A DNA stretch of 64,000 nucleotides, from NCBI RefSeq assembly GCF_029946505.1, contig NZ_JARZHG010000020.1, positions 124,001 through 188,000 on the forward strand, given 5' to 3'. Below, in pieces: positions 34,745-42,773 of the stretch. The position numbers and the translations under genes are program-made. The first letter of the stretch is position 1. The number at the start of each line of letters is the position of its first letter. The notes under the pieces were generated by a model. The model worked only from the letters and a program-made list of their open reading frames with translations, made no database searches and had not been told where the DNA came from. The stretch is from Polyangium sp. y55x31 (lineage in GTDB: Bacteria > Myxococcota_A > Polyangia > Polyangiales > Polyangiaceae).

Positions 34745-35704
34745 ATGGTCCGACGCTCGATGAAATGCTGGCTCGCGCGACTCGCGGCGGGCACGCCCAC
34801 GGTCCCGCTCCGGGACGAAGAGACGGGGTGTACCCTCTGGATCAAGCTCGAGTACATGCTCCCGAGCGGATCCACGAAGGACCGCATCGCGAGCTTCATC
34901 CTCGGTCATGCCGTCGAGCGCGGCGCGCTCAAGAACGACAGCGTCGTCGTCGAGGCGTCGAGCGGCTCGACGTCGATCGCCTTCGCCATGGCCTGCGCCA
35001 TGATCGGCGTGCGGTTCCGCGCCGTCATGCCCGAGGGCGTGAGCGGCGAGCGTTTGCTCATCATCCGTCGTTATGGCGGTGAGGTCGTGCTCACGCCGAA
35101 GCACCTCGGCGTGCTCGGCTCGATCGACGAGACGCGGCGCATGGCCGAAGCGGACCCGCGGGTCTTCTGGCCGCGGCAATTCGAAAATCCTCAGAATGCC
35201 CTCGCCCACCAGCGGACCACCGGGCCCGAGCTCATCGCCCAGGTGGGCACCACGATCCACGGGTTCGTCGCAGGGGTCGGGACGGGCGGGACGCTCATGG
35301 GGATCGCGCGGGCGCTCCTCGAGGCAGGGCAAAAGGCGGTGATCGGCAGGCCCCGGCCCGAACGGGGCGTGTGTTTCGAGGGGCAGCCGGAGATCTGCGG
35401 CGGAATTCCGGGCGTCGTGGATGGGCTCTCGCACATCCTCGACGAGGAGGCCGTGGGAGGCGTGGTCCCGCTGCCGGTGCCGGACGCGGAGGCCATTCGC
35501 GCGGCGCGGGACCTCGTGGCGCAAGGGTTCCCGGTGGGCCCGTCGAGCGGGCTCAATCTGGCCGGCGCGCGGATGCTGGCGCGCAAGCTCGGGCCGGGGC
35601 ACGACATCGCGACGGTGCTCTGCGACCGGATGGAGCGGTATTTCTCGACCGATTTGTTCCGGGACCTGTCGGAGGACGAGGCTGCCGGGGGTTTGGGGGC
35701 GTAG
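34745..35704 (+). CDS. PLP-dependent cysteine synthase / cysteine desulfhydrase-like enzyme
   Basis: 319 aa. Fold-type II PLP enzyme: the Schiff-base lysine is Lys45 in SGSTKDR, and the glycine-rich phosphate loop is GVGTGGT. The substrate loop reads SSGSTS (72-77) rather than the SGNTG of CysK, a change also found in the mycobacterial Cds1 cysteine desulfhydrase group, so it may break down cysteine to sulfide instead of making it. It is clearly different from the true cysK at 12614. It is followed by a tandem palindromic repeat and then ybaK. Confidence 0.8.
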   Translation: MVRRSMKCWLARLAAGTPTVPLRDEETGCTLWIKLEYMLPSGSTKDRIASFILGHAVERGALKNDSVVVEASSGSTSIAFAMACAMIGVRFRAVMPEGVSGERLLIIRRYGGEVVLTPKHLGVLGSIDETRRMAEADPRVFWPRQFENPQNALAHQRTTGPELIAQVGTTIHGFVAGVGTGGTLMGIARALLEAGQKAVIGRPRPERGVCFEGQPEICGGIPGVVDGLSHILDEEAVGGVVPLPVPDAEAIRAARDLVAQGFPVGPSSGLNLAGARMLARKLGPGHDIATVLCDRMERYFSTDLFRDLSEDEAAGGLGA

Positions 35705-35790
35705 CTCGGCTCGCCCGAGCGTAGCCCCCAAGCGTTGAAAGGTTTGGGGGCGTAGCTCGGTTCGTCCGAGCGTAGCCCCGAGCGTTGAAA
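35690..35790 (+). repeat. Tandem palindromic repeat (two units)
   Basis: Two near-identical units, 35690-35740 and 35741-35790, overlapping the last codons of the preceding gene. Each can fold into a two-part hairpin: tgggggc / gccccca outer stem, a gta/gta internal loop, and a gctcgg / ccgagc inner stem (unit 1: 35694-35730). Changes between units fall mostly in the apical loop (ctcgc versus ttcgt), which keeps the stem. A partial copy of the unit junction is found, inverted, at 40956-40977. It behaves like a REP-type dispersed element; it could also end transcription. Confidence 0.7.
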
Positions 35791-35797
35791 GCGTACG

Positions 35798-36274
35798 ATG
35801 AAGACGAATGCGGTGAGGCTGCTCGATACGCTCGGCATTTCCTACGAGCTCCGGGCGTACGAGGTCGATCCCGAGGATCTGCGGGCCGGGACGGTGGCCG
35901 AGAAGATCGGTTTGCCCGTGGAGCAGGTCTGGAAAACGCTGGTCTGTCGGGGGGATCGGACGGGCGTGCTCATGGCCGTGCTCGCGGGCAACGAGGAGCT
36001 CGATCTGAAGGCGCTCGCGCGGGCCACGGGCGATCGCAAGGTGGATACGGTGCCGCTGAAGGAGGTGCAGCCGCTCACGGGGTACGTGCGCGGCGGCGTG
36101 ACCGCGATCGGCGGCAAAAAAGAGTTTTTCGTGGTCGTCGACGAGACGATCGAGCTGCACGACGTGGTGTCCGTCTCGGCAGGCGTGCGGGGGCTGCAGA
36201 TCCTGCTCGCGCCGGCCGATTACGTGCGGGTGGTGAAGGGGAAGCTCGCGCCGATCGCCCGGAGCGCGGCCTGA
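35798..36274 (+). CDS. ybaK: Cys-tRNA(Pro)/Cys-tRNA(Cys) deacylase YbaK
   Basis: 158 aa, full length. It removes cysteine mistakenly loaded on tRNA-Pro (trans-editing) in the cytoplasm. Key features: the conserved Lys46 in VWKTLVC (the essential lysine of the H. influenzae enzyme), GVTAIGGKKEF and the C-terminal LLAPADYVRV segment of the YbaK/EbsC fold. The start ATG 35798 is 8 bases after the tandem palindromes. Confidence 0.9.
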   Translation: MKTNAVRLLDTLGISYELRAYEVDPEDLRAGTVAEKIGLPVEQVWKTLVCRGDRTGVLMAVLAGNEELDLKALARATGDRKVDTVPLKEVQPLTGYVRGGVTAIGGKKEFFVVVDETIELHDVVSVSAGVRGLQILLAPADYVRVVKGKLAPIARSAA

Positions 36275-36861
36275 TGGGCGTCGCGCAGCACCACGCGTGG
36301 GGGATATCAAGGCTCTTGACATCCACGGACGCGTGCGCGGCAGACGGGGTCTGCAAGTCACCGCTCTCGTTCTCGTGGAACACGCGCGCGCCGGCGACCC
36401 CCGCCACCCCGTAGCACCTCGGACCAGCTCCCCTCCCCCGCCGCCTCGCCCGGCAAGATTCTCCGATACCCCTGAACCCCCCCCCGCCACGCCCTGCGAC
36501 GTGGGTCGATGACCTCGCCCGTACCTCGCGGCGCCTGCGCCGACCGTCCCCGACCTGCCGACGCACCGGAGACGAGCCTGGGGCGTGTTTCTCGAGCTTG
36601 CTCGTGGACCCTCCCCGTGGCCCTTCCGACCTTCGCCGACCTCTGCGGTCCTCGTGCCGGGTGCCGGAGCGAGCTTCTGCGACCTGCTCGCGGGGCCTGG
36701 GCGCGGGGGGTCCGAGCAGGTCGGACCTGCTCGGAGGGGGTGCTCGTGGGGGGTCCGAGCAGGTCGGAGGACCACGGCAGGAGCGGCGCATGGGAGGGCC
36801 AGGCAGCTCGGAGAAACCACCGAGAGGCGCCGCGAGGGTCCACCTCGCCCATCCGCTCAGC
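36275..36861. other. Non-coding intergenic stretch with repeats
   Basis: 587 bases between ybaK (+) and the kinase gene (-), the longest gap in the window. Reading frames here are GC-driven, Pro/Arg/Gly-rich and lack family resemblance or ribosome sites, so I call none. It contains the inverted repeat at 36712-36734 and two direct copies of a 21-base sequence at 36705-36725 and 36748-36768. Both flanking genes converge on it, so it must hold their transcription ends. Confidence 0.6.
36705..36768. repeat. Direct repeats containing a perfect 10-bp inverted repeat
   Basis: The 21-base sequence starting ggggggtccgagcagg occurs at 36705-36725 and again at 36748-36768. The first copy runs into a perfect palindrome, ccgagcaggt-cgg-acctgctcgg (36712-36734), 10-bp arms and 3-base loop. 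Located between convergent genes, the hairpin could terminate transcription in both directions; there is no T-run. Confidence 0.5.
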
Positions 36862-38424
36862 TCAACGCGTGAGGTGTCGCAAGAGGCGCGCGAGAGCGAG
36901 GACCGCGCCGGCGCCGATGAGGATGGCGGCGACGTAGGACAAACGGAGCGGCCCGATCCCCACACGCTCGCCCCCGAGCCAGAGCCATCCGGCGATCTGG
37001 TCGAGCACGCGGATGAGCACGCCCGCGCCGGCCAGCGCGACCGGGCCGCCGAGCATGCTGCGGACGTCTGGCGCGGGCTCGTTCGAGACGCTCGGGAGCG
37101 GCTCGCGCGGGGCCGACGAGACACGCGGCTTCGGGACCGAGGAGACCCGCGGGCTCGGCTGCGACGCCGGCGGATCGACTCGCACGGCCGGCATCGACCC
37201 GCTCGATCGACGCTGCGGCGCGTTCGGGCCGCTCGCGCCCCAGTCGACGTCGATCGCGGCGGCGTTGCGGGCGCCGCTGGACAGCGCCGCGGGGGGCTCG
37301 GGCGAGCGCGAGATGCGGCCCGCGCCCTCGTCGGCGAGGACCGTGGAGGCGACGTCGATGCTCGCGGGCGGCACGGAGACGGCGCGCATCGAGCCCGAGC
37401 CGCGGCGCGACTCCTGCCCTTCGATGAGTGGCGCGCGCATGCTCCCGGATCGATGCCCCGTCGGCGACGAGAGGCGCGGCGCGACGCCGAGCGCTTGCTC
37501 CACCTCGTCCCAGAACGCACCGGCGCTCGCGGGGCGCTCGCGTGGATCGACGGCGAGCGCCCGGCGAAAGACCGCTTCGAGCGCGTCGGGCACCACGATG
37601 CCCTCGTTCCGCGGCGTGGGCCTGCGCTTCTCGTCGAGCACGGTCCCCATGATCGCCACGGCGTCGCCGTCGATCACCACGCGGCCGGCGATGGTCTCGA
37701 GGAACGCGAGCGCGAGGCCCCAGACGTCGGTCCACGGGCCGGTCGTGCCGAACCGCTTCGGCGCCCACTGCTCCGGCGCGCCGTAACGCGGCGTGAAGGC
37801 GAGCGGCGTGCCCGCGTCGACCTCCGTCATCTCCCCGGCCATCACGGAGGCCGCGTCGCGGGCGCGGGCGATGCCGAAGTCGAGGATCTTCACGTACTCG
37901 GTGCCGTGGACCTCGGCGAGGAAGATGTTCGCGGGCTTGATGTCGCGGTGGACGACGCAGATCGGCCCCTGCGGCCCGGGAAAGTTGTGGGCGATGTCGA
38001 GGGCGCGGGCGACGGGCGTGAGCAGCCGCGCGGCTTCGAGGCAGCCGAGCGGCGGCAGGCCGTCCGCGGCGCGCTGCTCGATGAGCGACCAGAGCGTGCG
38101 CCCCTCCAGCCACTCGAGCGCGATGAACGGGACGATGAGGCCGCTGTCGAGCGTGATGACGTCGTAATGCAGCGGCCGCACGACCTCCGGGATCGTGGCC
38201 GAGAGCCGGAAGAGCATCTCGGCTTCCTCGCGGAATCGTTCGAGGAAGCCGGCGCGCAGGTCCTCCGGGATCGTCGGGATCTTCAGGCACTTCAGCGCGA
38301 CGGGGGCGCGGAACGCTCCGTGGAGCGCGCGGTAGACGACGCCGAACCCCCCTTCGGCCACCGCCTCTTCGATGGTGAAGGGGCCCTGCGTCGTGCCGGC
38401 GATCCCGAAGACGTCCTGGGCCAT
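36862..38424 (-). CDS. Membrane-anchored Ser/Thr protein kinase (Hanks type)
   Basis: 520 aa from ATG 38424. Kinase domain 15-310: glycine loop AEGGFGVVY, Lys45 in VALKCL, HRDIKPAN (159-166), DFG (182-184), APEQ (216-219). The linker 315-450 is Ser/Pro/Arg-rich and carries three copies of an R-x-SGSM motif (HRSGSMRAP, RRGSGSMRAV, RRSSGSMPAV), candidate autophosphorylation or 14-3-3-like docking sites. Two hydrophobic segments near the end (455-475 and 490-510) place it in the inner membrane with the kinase in the cytoplasm and only a few residues outside. Myxobacteria have many such kinases. Divergent from the crotonase gene with a shared 114-base promoter region. Confidence 0.9.
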   Translation of the reverse strand: MAQDVFGIAGTTQGPFTIEEAVAEGGFGVVYRALHGAFRAPVALKCLKIPTIPEDLRAGFLERFREEAEMLFRLSATIPEVVRPLHYDVITLDSGLIVPFIALEWLEGRTLWSLIEQRAADGLPPLGCLEAARLLTPVARALDIAHNFPGPQGPICVVHRDIKPANIFLAEVHGTEYVKILDFGIARARDAASVMAGEMTEVDAGTPLAFTPRYGAPEQWAPKRFGTTGPWTDVWGLALAFLETIAGRVVIDGDAVAIMGTVLDEKRRPTPRNEGIVVPDALEAVFRRALAVDPRERPASAGAFWDEVEQALGVAPRLSSPTGHRSGSMRAPLIEGQESRRGSGSMRAVSVPPASIDVASTVLADEGAGRISRSPEPPAALSSGARNAAAIDVDWGASGPNAPQRRSSGSMPAVRVDPPASQPSPRVSSVPKPRVSSAPREPLPSVSNEPAPDVRSMLGGPVALAGAGVLIRVLDQIAGWLWLGGERVGIGPLRLSYVAAILIGAGAVLALARLLRHLTR

Positions 38425-38538
38425 CGGCCCCGAGCATACGACGTCCGGGGCAGCGCGGTGAAGTGGGAGGCGCACACCGAAATTCTGGCGGTGGATCGCA
38501 GCTGACGTGCAGGCGACCTCCTCTGCTAGCTTCGCCGC

Positions 38539-39339
38539 ATGAGTGAGTTCGTCTCTCTTGAGATTTCCGAGGCCATCGCGACCGTCACGCTCCTCCGGCC
38601 CACGATGCCGCCCGCGCTCTTCGTCGAGCTCGAGGCGCTGTTCGAGCGACTCGCGGCCGAGAAGGGCCTGCGCGCCGTCGTCGTGCAGTCGACGGCGAAG
38701 GCGTTCTCGTTCGGGCTCGACCTGCGCGCGGCGATGGCCGATCTCGGCCCGCACCTCGGGGGCGGAGGCGCCGCCGAGCGGATGGAGCTGCTCGGGCTCA
38801 TCCGGCGCTACCAGCGCGGCTTCGACGCCGTCGCGGCCTGCCCCGTGCCCGTGATCGCGGCCATCCAGGGGCCTTGCATCGGCGGCGGGCTCGACCTCGC
38901 CGCGGCGTGTGACATCCGCCTCTCGACGCGCGACGCGTACTTCTCCGTGCGCGAGACGAAGATCGCGATCGTGGCGGATCTCGGGAGCCTGCAGCGGCTG
39001 CCGCGGCTGCTCGGCCAGGGGCTCGTGCGGGAGCTCGCGTTCACGGGCAAGGATCTCTCGGCCGACCGCGCGCTCTCGATCGGCCTCGTGAACGAGCTCT
39101 TCGGCGACGCGGCGGCGCTGCACGCGGGGGCGCGCAAGCTCGCGCTGGAGATCGCGGCGAACCCGCCGCTCACGGTGCGCGGCGTCAAAGCCGTGCTCGA
39201 TCACGGCGAGGGCAAGTCGGTCGCCGACGGGCTCGCCTACGTCGCGGCGTGGAACGCGGCGTTCCTCGCGTCCGAGGATCTCGGCGAGGCGATGGCCGCG
39301 TTCATGGAGAAGCGACCGCCGCGCTTCGCGGGGAAGTAA
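38539..39339 (+). CDS. Enoyl-CoA hydratase/isomerase family, dienoyl-CoA-isomerase-like
   Basis: 266 aa crotonase fold. The oxyanion hole GGG lies in CIGGGLD (about 115-117). The active-site region reads VRETKIAIVADLGSLQRLP, with Glu139 and Asp147 eight residues apart; this matches delta3,5-delta2,4-dienoyl-CoA isomerase (rat ECH1 Glu196/Asp204) rather than ordinary hydratases, which have a second Glu in place of the Asp. Predicted role: moving double bonds during beta-oxidation of unsaturated fatty acids. The specific assignment is from motif spacing only. Confidence 0.85.
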   Translation: MSEFVSLEISEAIATVTLLRPTMPPALFVELEALFERLAAEKGLRAVVVQSTAKAFSFGLDLRAAMADLGPHLGGGGAAERMELLGLIRRYQRGFDAVAACPVPVIAAIQGPCIGGGLDLAAACDIRLSTRDAYFSVRETKIAIVADLGSLQRLPRLLGQGLVRELAFTGKDLSADRALSIGLVNELFGDAAALHAGARKLALEIAANPPLTVRGVKAVLDHGEGKSVADGLAYVAAWNAAFLASEDLGEAMAAFMEKRPPRFAGK

Positions 39340-39469
39340 GTAGGCGGGAAAACCCACATTTTCATTGCGAGCGGACAAGCTCGGGGGGCACCATGGCAGG
39401 TGGCGGGGGGCCATGAATACCGCACCGATCCCAGGTGCGGCGTCGTGCTTCCCGGGAGGTGGACGCTCG

Positions 39470-40903
39470 ATGCGCATGGACTTGCCCGCTGCGGAAACGC
39501 TGCTTCGTGGCTGCCCGACGCCCCTCGCGCGGGTGTCGCTCTCCGGCGAGACGCTCGCGACGAACGCTGCCTGGGACGCGCGCGTGGGCAGCGGCGCGAT
39601 CGAAGCGCGCGTGCACGAACAGGATCGCGCCGCGCTCGCGGAGGCGCGACGCGTGGCCTTCGGCGCGGAGGCGACACGCTCGCTCGACGTGCGCCTCGCG
39701 CGGGAGGGCGAGCGCGCGCGGATCTCGTTCTGGCGAGCCGACGAGCAGTCGCTCTGGGCCTCGGCCGAGGTGACGCGCGACGAGCACGAGGAGCGCAAGG
39801 CGCGCATCCTCCTCGACTGCTTCCGCGTGATGGATGCGATCGTCTGGTCGTGCGACGTGGAGGGCAACATCCTCTTGTCGGACGGCAACGGGCTCGCGCA
39901 CCTCGGCCTCGTCTCCGGGCAATCCGTGGGGATGAACGTGTTCCAGCTCTACCCGCCGGACACGGCGGTGCACACGATCGTCGAGCGCACGCTCGCCGGC
40001 GAGACCTTCTGCCAAGAGGACGTCACCGAGACGGCGCACTGGCTCAACGTGTACACGCCGATCGTCGATGCGAGCGGCGCCGTGAAAGGGCTCCAGTCGC
40101 TCTCGGTGAGCTTCGGCGAGGCTCTCCAGCTCGCCAAGAAATCGAAGGCCCTCGCGGAGTGTGTCGACAGGTTGCCGCTCACGCTCTTCGCGCTCGACAA
40201 GGACGGGACGTGCACGCTCTTCGCGGGGGCGCTCGGCAGGCGGATGGGGCGCGCGGCGTCGGATCTCGTGGGGAAAAACCTGCTCGAGTTCTACCGCGAC
40301 CGCGAGGACATCGTCTCCGACATGCGACGGGCGCTCGCGGGCGAGGAGCACGTCGTCGTGCGCCCCATCCGCGACATCCAGCTCCGCATGCGGTACGTGC
40401 CCGTGCGGGATCCGTTCGGCAACGTGATCGGCGTGTGCGCGGCGACCGAAGACGCGACCGAGCAGATGCGGTTCGAGGCGAAGATCCAGGAGCAGCTCGA
40501 CCTCATCGCCTCGCAGAAGCAGGCGATCGCGGAGCTCGGCACGCCGATCATCGAGGTCTGGCAGGACATCCTCGCGGTGCCCGTCGTGGGCACGCTCGAC
40601 GCGGCGCGGGCCGAGCAGATGCTCGGGGCGCTGCTCGAGGCCGTCGTCGAGAAGCAGGCGAGCTTCGCGCTGATCGATCTCACGGGCGTGGAGAAGGTGG
40701 ATACGGATACGGCCGAGCACCTCGTCCGCGTGGCCTCGGCCGTGCGCCTGCTCGGCTGTGAGGGGGTCATCACCGGGATCCGGCCCTCGGTCGCCAAGAC
40801 GCTCGTCGGGCTCGACGTGAACCTCACGCAGACGCGCACGCTCCGCAGCCTCAAGGACGCGCTCCGCTCGTGCGCCGGGCTCGGCGCGCCCCCGAAGCGC
40901 TGA
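39470..40903 (+). CDS. PAS-STAS regulatory protein (RsbR-like), second copy
   Basis: 477 aa from ATG 39470, preceded by GGGAGGTGG ten bases upstream; ATG 39413 is a possible longer start. An N-terminal weak PAS-like region leads to two PAS-type domains (VMDAIVWSCDVEGNILLSDG; LPLTLFALDKDGTCTLFAGA), a short helix, and a C-terminal STAS domain (PIIEVWQDILAVPVVGTLDAARAEQ ... LIDLTGVEKVDTDTAEH). The STAS Thr in DLTG and the Thr in KVDTD are candidate phosphorylation sites by analogy with RsbR. It has the same domain logic as 18824-19990 but a different sensor part. No kinase or phosphatase partner of the stressosome type is adjacent. Confidence 0.82.
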   Translation: MRMDLPAAETLLRGCPTPLARVSLSGETLATNAAWDARVGSGAIEARVHEQDRAALAEARRVAFGAEATRSLDVRLAREGERARISFWRADEQSLWASAEVTRDEHEERKARILLDCFRVMDAIVWSCDVEGNILLSDGNGLAHLGLVSGQSVGMNVFQLYPPDTAVHTIVERTLAGETFCQEDVTETAHWLNVYTPIVDASGAVKGLQSLSVSFGEALQLAKKSKALAECVDRLPLTLFALDKDGTCTLFAGALGRRMGRAASDLVGKNLLEFYRDREDIVSDMRRALAGEEHVVVRPIRDIQLRMRYVPVRDPFGNVIGVCAATEDATEQMRFEAKIQEQLDLIASQKQAIAELGTPIIEVWQDILAVPVVGTLDAARAEQMLGALLEAVVEKQASFALIDLTGVEKVDTDTAEHLVRVASAVRLLGCEGVITGIRPSVAKTLVGLDVNLTQTRTLRSLKDALRSCAGLGAPPKR

Positions 40904-40955
40904 CCCTCTCGCGCGGACGGCGCATCCATGCGAGGATTCGCCCCCCGCGCCGCGG

Positions 40956-40977
40956 CAAACCCCTTCAACGCTTGGGG
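40956..40977 (-). repeat. Partial copy of the 35.7-kb palindromic repeat
   Basis: On the minus strand this matches the unit junction of the repeat at 35690-35790 (core ccccaagcgttgaa, then ggtttg with one extra base). Only the junction is kept here, not the hairpin. It lies in the 97-base gap before the cNMP-binding gene. Confidence 0.5.
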
Positions 40978-41000
40978 ATCCGCGGCGGCAAGGACCAGCC

Positions 41001-41864
41001 ATGACGATTCGACCCGCCGATCTCCACGCGATTCCCCTCTTCGAGGGCATCACCGAGGCCCACCTCGCCGAGCTCATCGAGGGCCTCGAGCGCGTCACGC
41101 TCGCGCCTGGCGACGTGCTCTTCGAGGCCGGCACCGAGCCGAAACACCTGTGGCTGCTCGCCTCGGGCGAGATCGCCCTCGAGCAGGCCGGCGAGGTCCG
41201 CTTCCGCCTCGCGCCCATCGCGCCCATCGGCGAGCTCGGGGCGCTGACCGGGCTCTACCGCAACACCCGCGCGGTCGCGACCGAGGCGTCCGAGCTCTAC
41301 CGCATCGGCGTCGTCGCGCTCATGCGGTTTTTCGAGAGCCACGGCGACGTCGCGTTCCCGTTCTATCACAACCTCCTCAAGATCGTGGCGCAGAAGGTCC
41401 ACCGCGATGCGATGCGGCAGGGCGAGATGCGGGCGAACATCATCCGCACGCAGAAGGCCATGAAGGAGCTGCGCGACCGCGTGCTCGAGGCCGAGGAGAC
41501 GCCGATCAGCCGCGCGGTCTGCGAGACGCTCGACGGGCTCATCGAGCACAACCGCCGCGCCCACTACATGGTGACGCCGGCCTACGCGCTCTCGACCTCG
41601 GTCCGCCTCGACACGGGCGTGCTCGTCCCCGTGAGCGCCATGTCGGACCGGTACCTCGAGCTCGTCTCGCTCCCCGACGCGAAGCCGGGCGACGAGGTGA
41701 GCTTCGTGCTGGTGATCCCGAACGACGAGATCCCGGTGAGCGGCAAGGTGCGGCAGGCGGGCGAGGGCGCGGTGCTCGTCGAGCTCGACCTGCTCATCGA
41801 GGAGTACGCGAAGAAGCTCAGCGAGCATTTGACGCGTGTGCAGATGCTCGATTTCGTGGTGTAA
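41001..41864 (+). CDS. Cyclic-nucleotide-binding domain protein with PilZ-like C-terminus
   Basis: 287 aa. Residues 5-125 are a cNMP-binding barrel (LFEGITEAHLAELIEGLE; LFEAGTEPKHLWLLASGEIAL), with a phosphate-cassette-like segment IGELGALTGLYRNTRAV. A long helix (130-175) acts as linker. The C-terminal 110 residues (RRAHYMVTPAYALSTSV ... VPVSAMSDRYLEL ... GDEVSFVLVIP) look like a degenerate PilZ barrel, where c-di-GMP binding normally needs RxxxR and D/NxSxxG; here the second motif reads VSAMSD, so nucleotide binding is uncertain. There is no DNA-binding domain. Likely a cytoplasmic signal integrator. Confidence 0.75.
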   Translation: MTIRPADLHAIPLFEGITEAHLAELIEGLERVTLAPGDVLFEAGTEPKHLWLLASGEIALEQAGEVRFRLAPIAPIGELGALTGLYRNTRAVATEASELYRIGVVALMRFFESHGDVAFPFYHNLLKIVAQKVHRDAMRQGEMRANIIRTQKAMKELRDRVLEAEETPISRAVCETLDGLIEHNRRAHYMVTPAYALSTSVRLDTGVLVPVSAMSDRYLELVSLPDAKPGDEVSFVLVIPNDEIPVSGKVRQAGEGAVLVELDLLIEEYAKKLSEHLTRVQMLDFVV

Positions 41865-41902
41865 TCGGGCAGGAACGAGAACCCAATTCCCCGGGGGAGC
41901 AC

Positions 41903-42742
41903 ATGAACTCGACGAGGCGCAAGCTCGCCATTGCCACATGGTCCTCGCCGCGCGAGGGCAACATCTACGGCAAGCTGGTCATGGACGCGGGCGAAGCGCT
42001 CGCCTACATCGACCACCTGCGCAAGACCACCGGGGAAAAGGTCACGGTCGGCCACATCGTCGGCAAGGCCGCGGCGATGGCCCTGAAGGCCGCGCCTGGG
42101 CTCAACGGCCGCATCGTCCTCGGCAAATACGTCCCCCACGAGACGGTGGACGTCACGTTCCTCGTCGCGCTCGAGGACGGGCGGGATCTCGCGAAGACGA
42201 AGATCCCGCGCGCCGACGAGAAATCGATCGCCGACATCGCGAAGGCGCTCGCCGAGGGCGCGGGCAAGCTCCGCGGCGGAAAGGACGCCGATTTCGAGAA
42301 GAGCAAGGGCCTCGTACGGGCCCTGCCCTCGTGGTTGCTCAAGCCCGTCCTCTGGACGACCGGGTTTTTGACGGGATCACTCGGGGTCGCGGCGTTTGGC
42401 CTCGAACCCTTCCCGTTCGGCTCGTGCGTCATCACGAACGTCGGCGCGTTCGGCGTCGACGAGGGGTATGCACCGCCGACGCCGTTCGCGCGTGTGCCGG
42501 TGCTCATCCTCGTCGGCGCGGTGCGCGAGCAGCCTGCGGTCGTCGCGGGCAAGGTCGTCCCGCGGCCGCAGGTGACCATCACCGCGACCGTGGATCACCG
42601 CTTCATCGACGGCGCGCAGCTCGGCCAGCTCGCGAAGGTGCTCCGCAAGGGTTTCGAGGAGCCCTGGTCGCTCGACGGCCTCGCGAAGGCGCCGTGGACC
42701 ACGAACGACGCGCCCGAGGCGCACGCGACGAACGGCGGATGA
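41903..42742 (+). CDS. Stand-alone 2-oxoacid dehydrogenase acyltransferase (E2) catalytic domain
   Basis: 279 aa from ATG 41903 (ribosome site GGGGGAG). It corresponds only to the catalytic core of E2 enzymes: MNSTRRKLAIATW start, SCVITNVGAFGVDEGYAP, and the active-site DHRFIDGA with His232 and Asp236. The lipoyl and E1/E3-binding domains that normally precede this core are absent, and no E1 or E3 gene is nearby. A hydrophobic stretch in the middle (LLKPVLWTTGFLTGSLGVAAFGLEP) is unusual. It may transfer acyl groups to or from a different carrier, or act as a scaffold. Function inferred from family only. Confidence 0.85.
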   Translation: MNSTRRKLAIATWSSPREGNIYGKLVMDAGEALAYIDHLRKTTGEKVTVGHIVGKAAAMALKAAPGLNGRIVLGKYVPHETVDVTFLVALEDGRDLAKTKIPRADEKSIADIAKALAEGAGKLRGGKDADFEKSKGLVRALPSWLLKPVLWTTGFLTGSLGVAAFGLEPFPFGSCVITNVGAFGVDEGYAPPTPFARVPVLILVGAVREQPAVVAGKVVPRPQVTITATVDHRFIDGAQLGQLAKVLRKGFEEPWSLDGLAKAPWTTNDAPEAHATNGG

Positions 42743-42773
42743 CGCCAGGGCGGCCGGGCTCTACTCTGGGCCC

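Noticed and set aside
36598-38505. A 635-residue plus-strand frame over the intergenic stretch and kinase gene
   Set aside because: Its later part is antisense to the Ser/Thr kinase; its first part is Arg/Pro/Gly-rich with no ribosome site.
40928-41902. N-terminal extension of the E2-like gene
   Set aside because: The in-frame upstream region is antisense-like, Arg-rich and overlaps the cNMP-binding gene; the ATG at 41903 has a good ribosome site and family-matching start.
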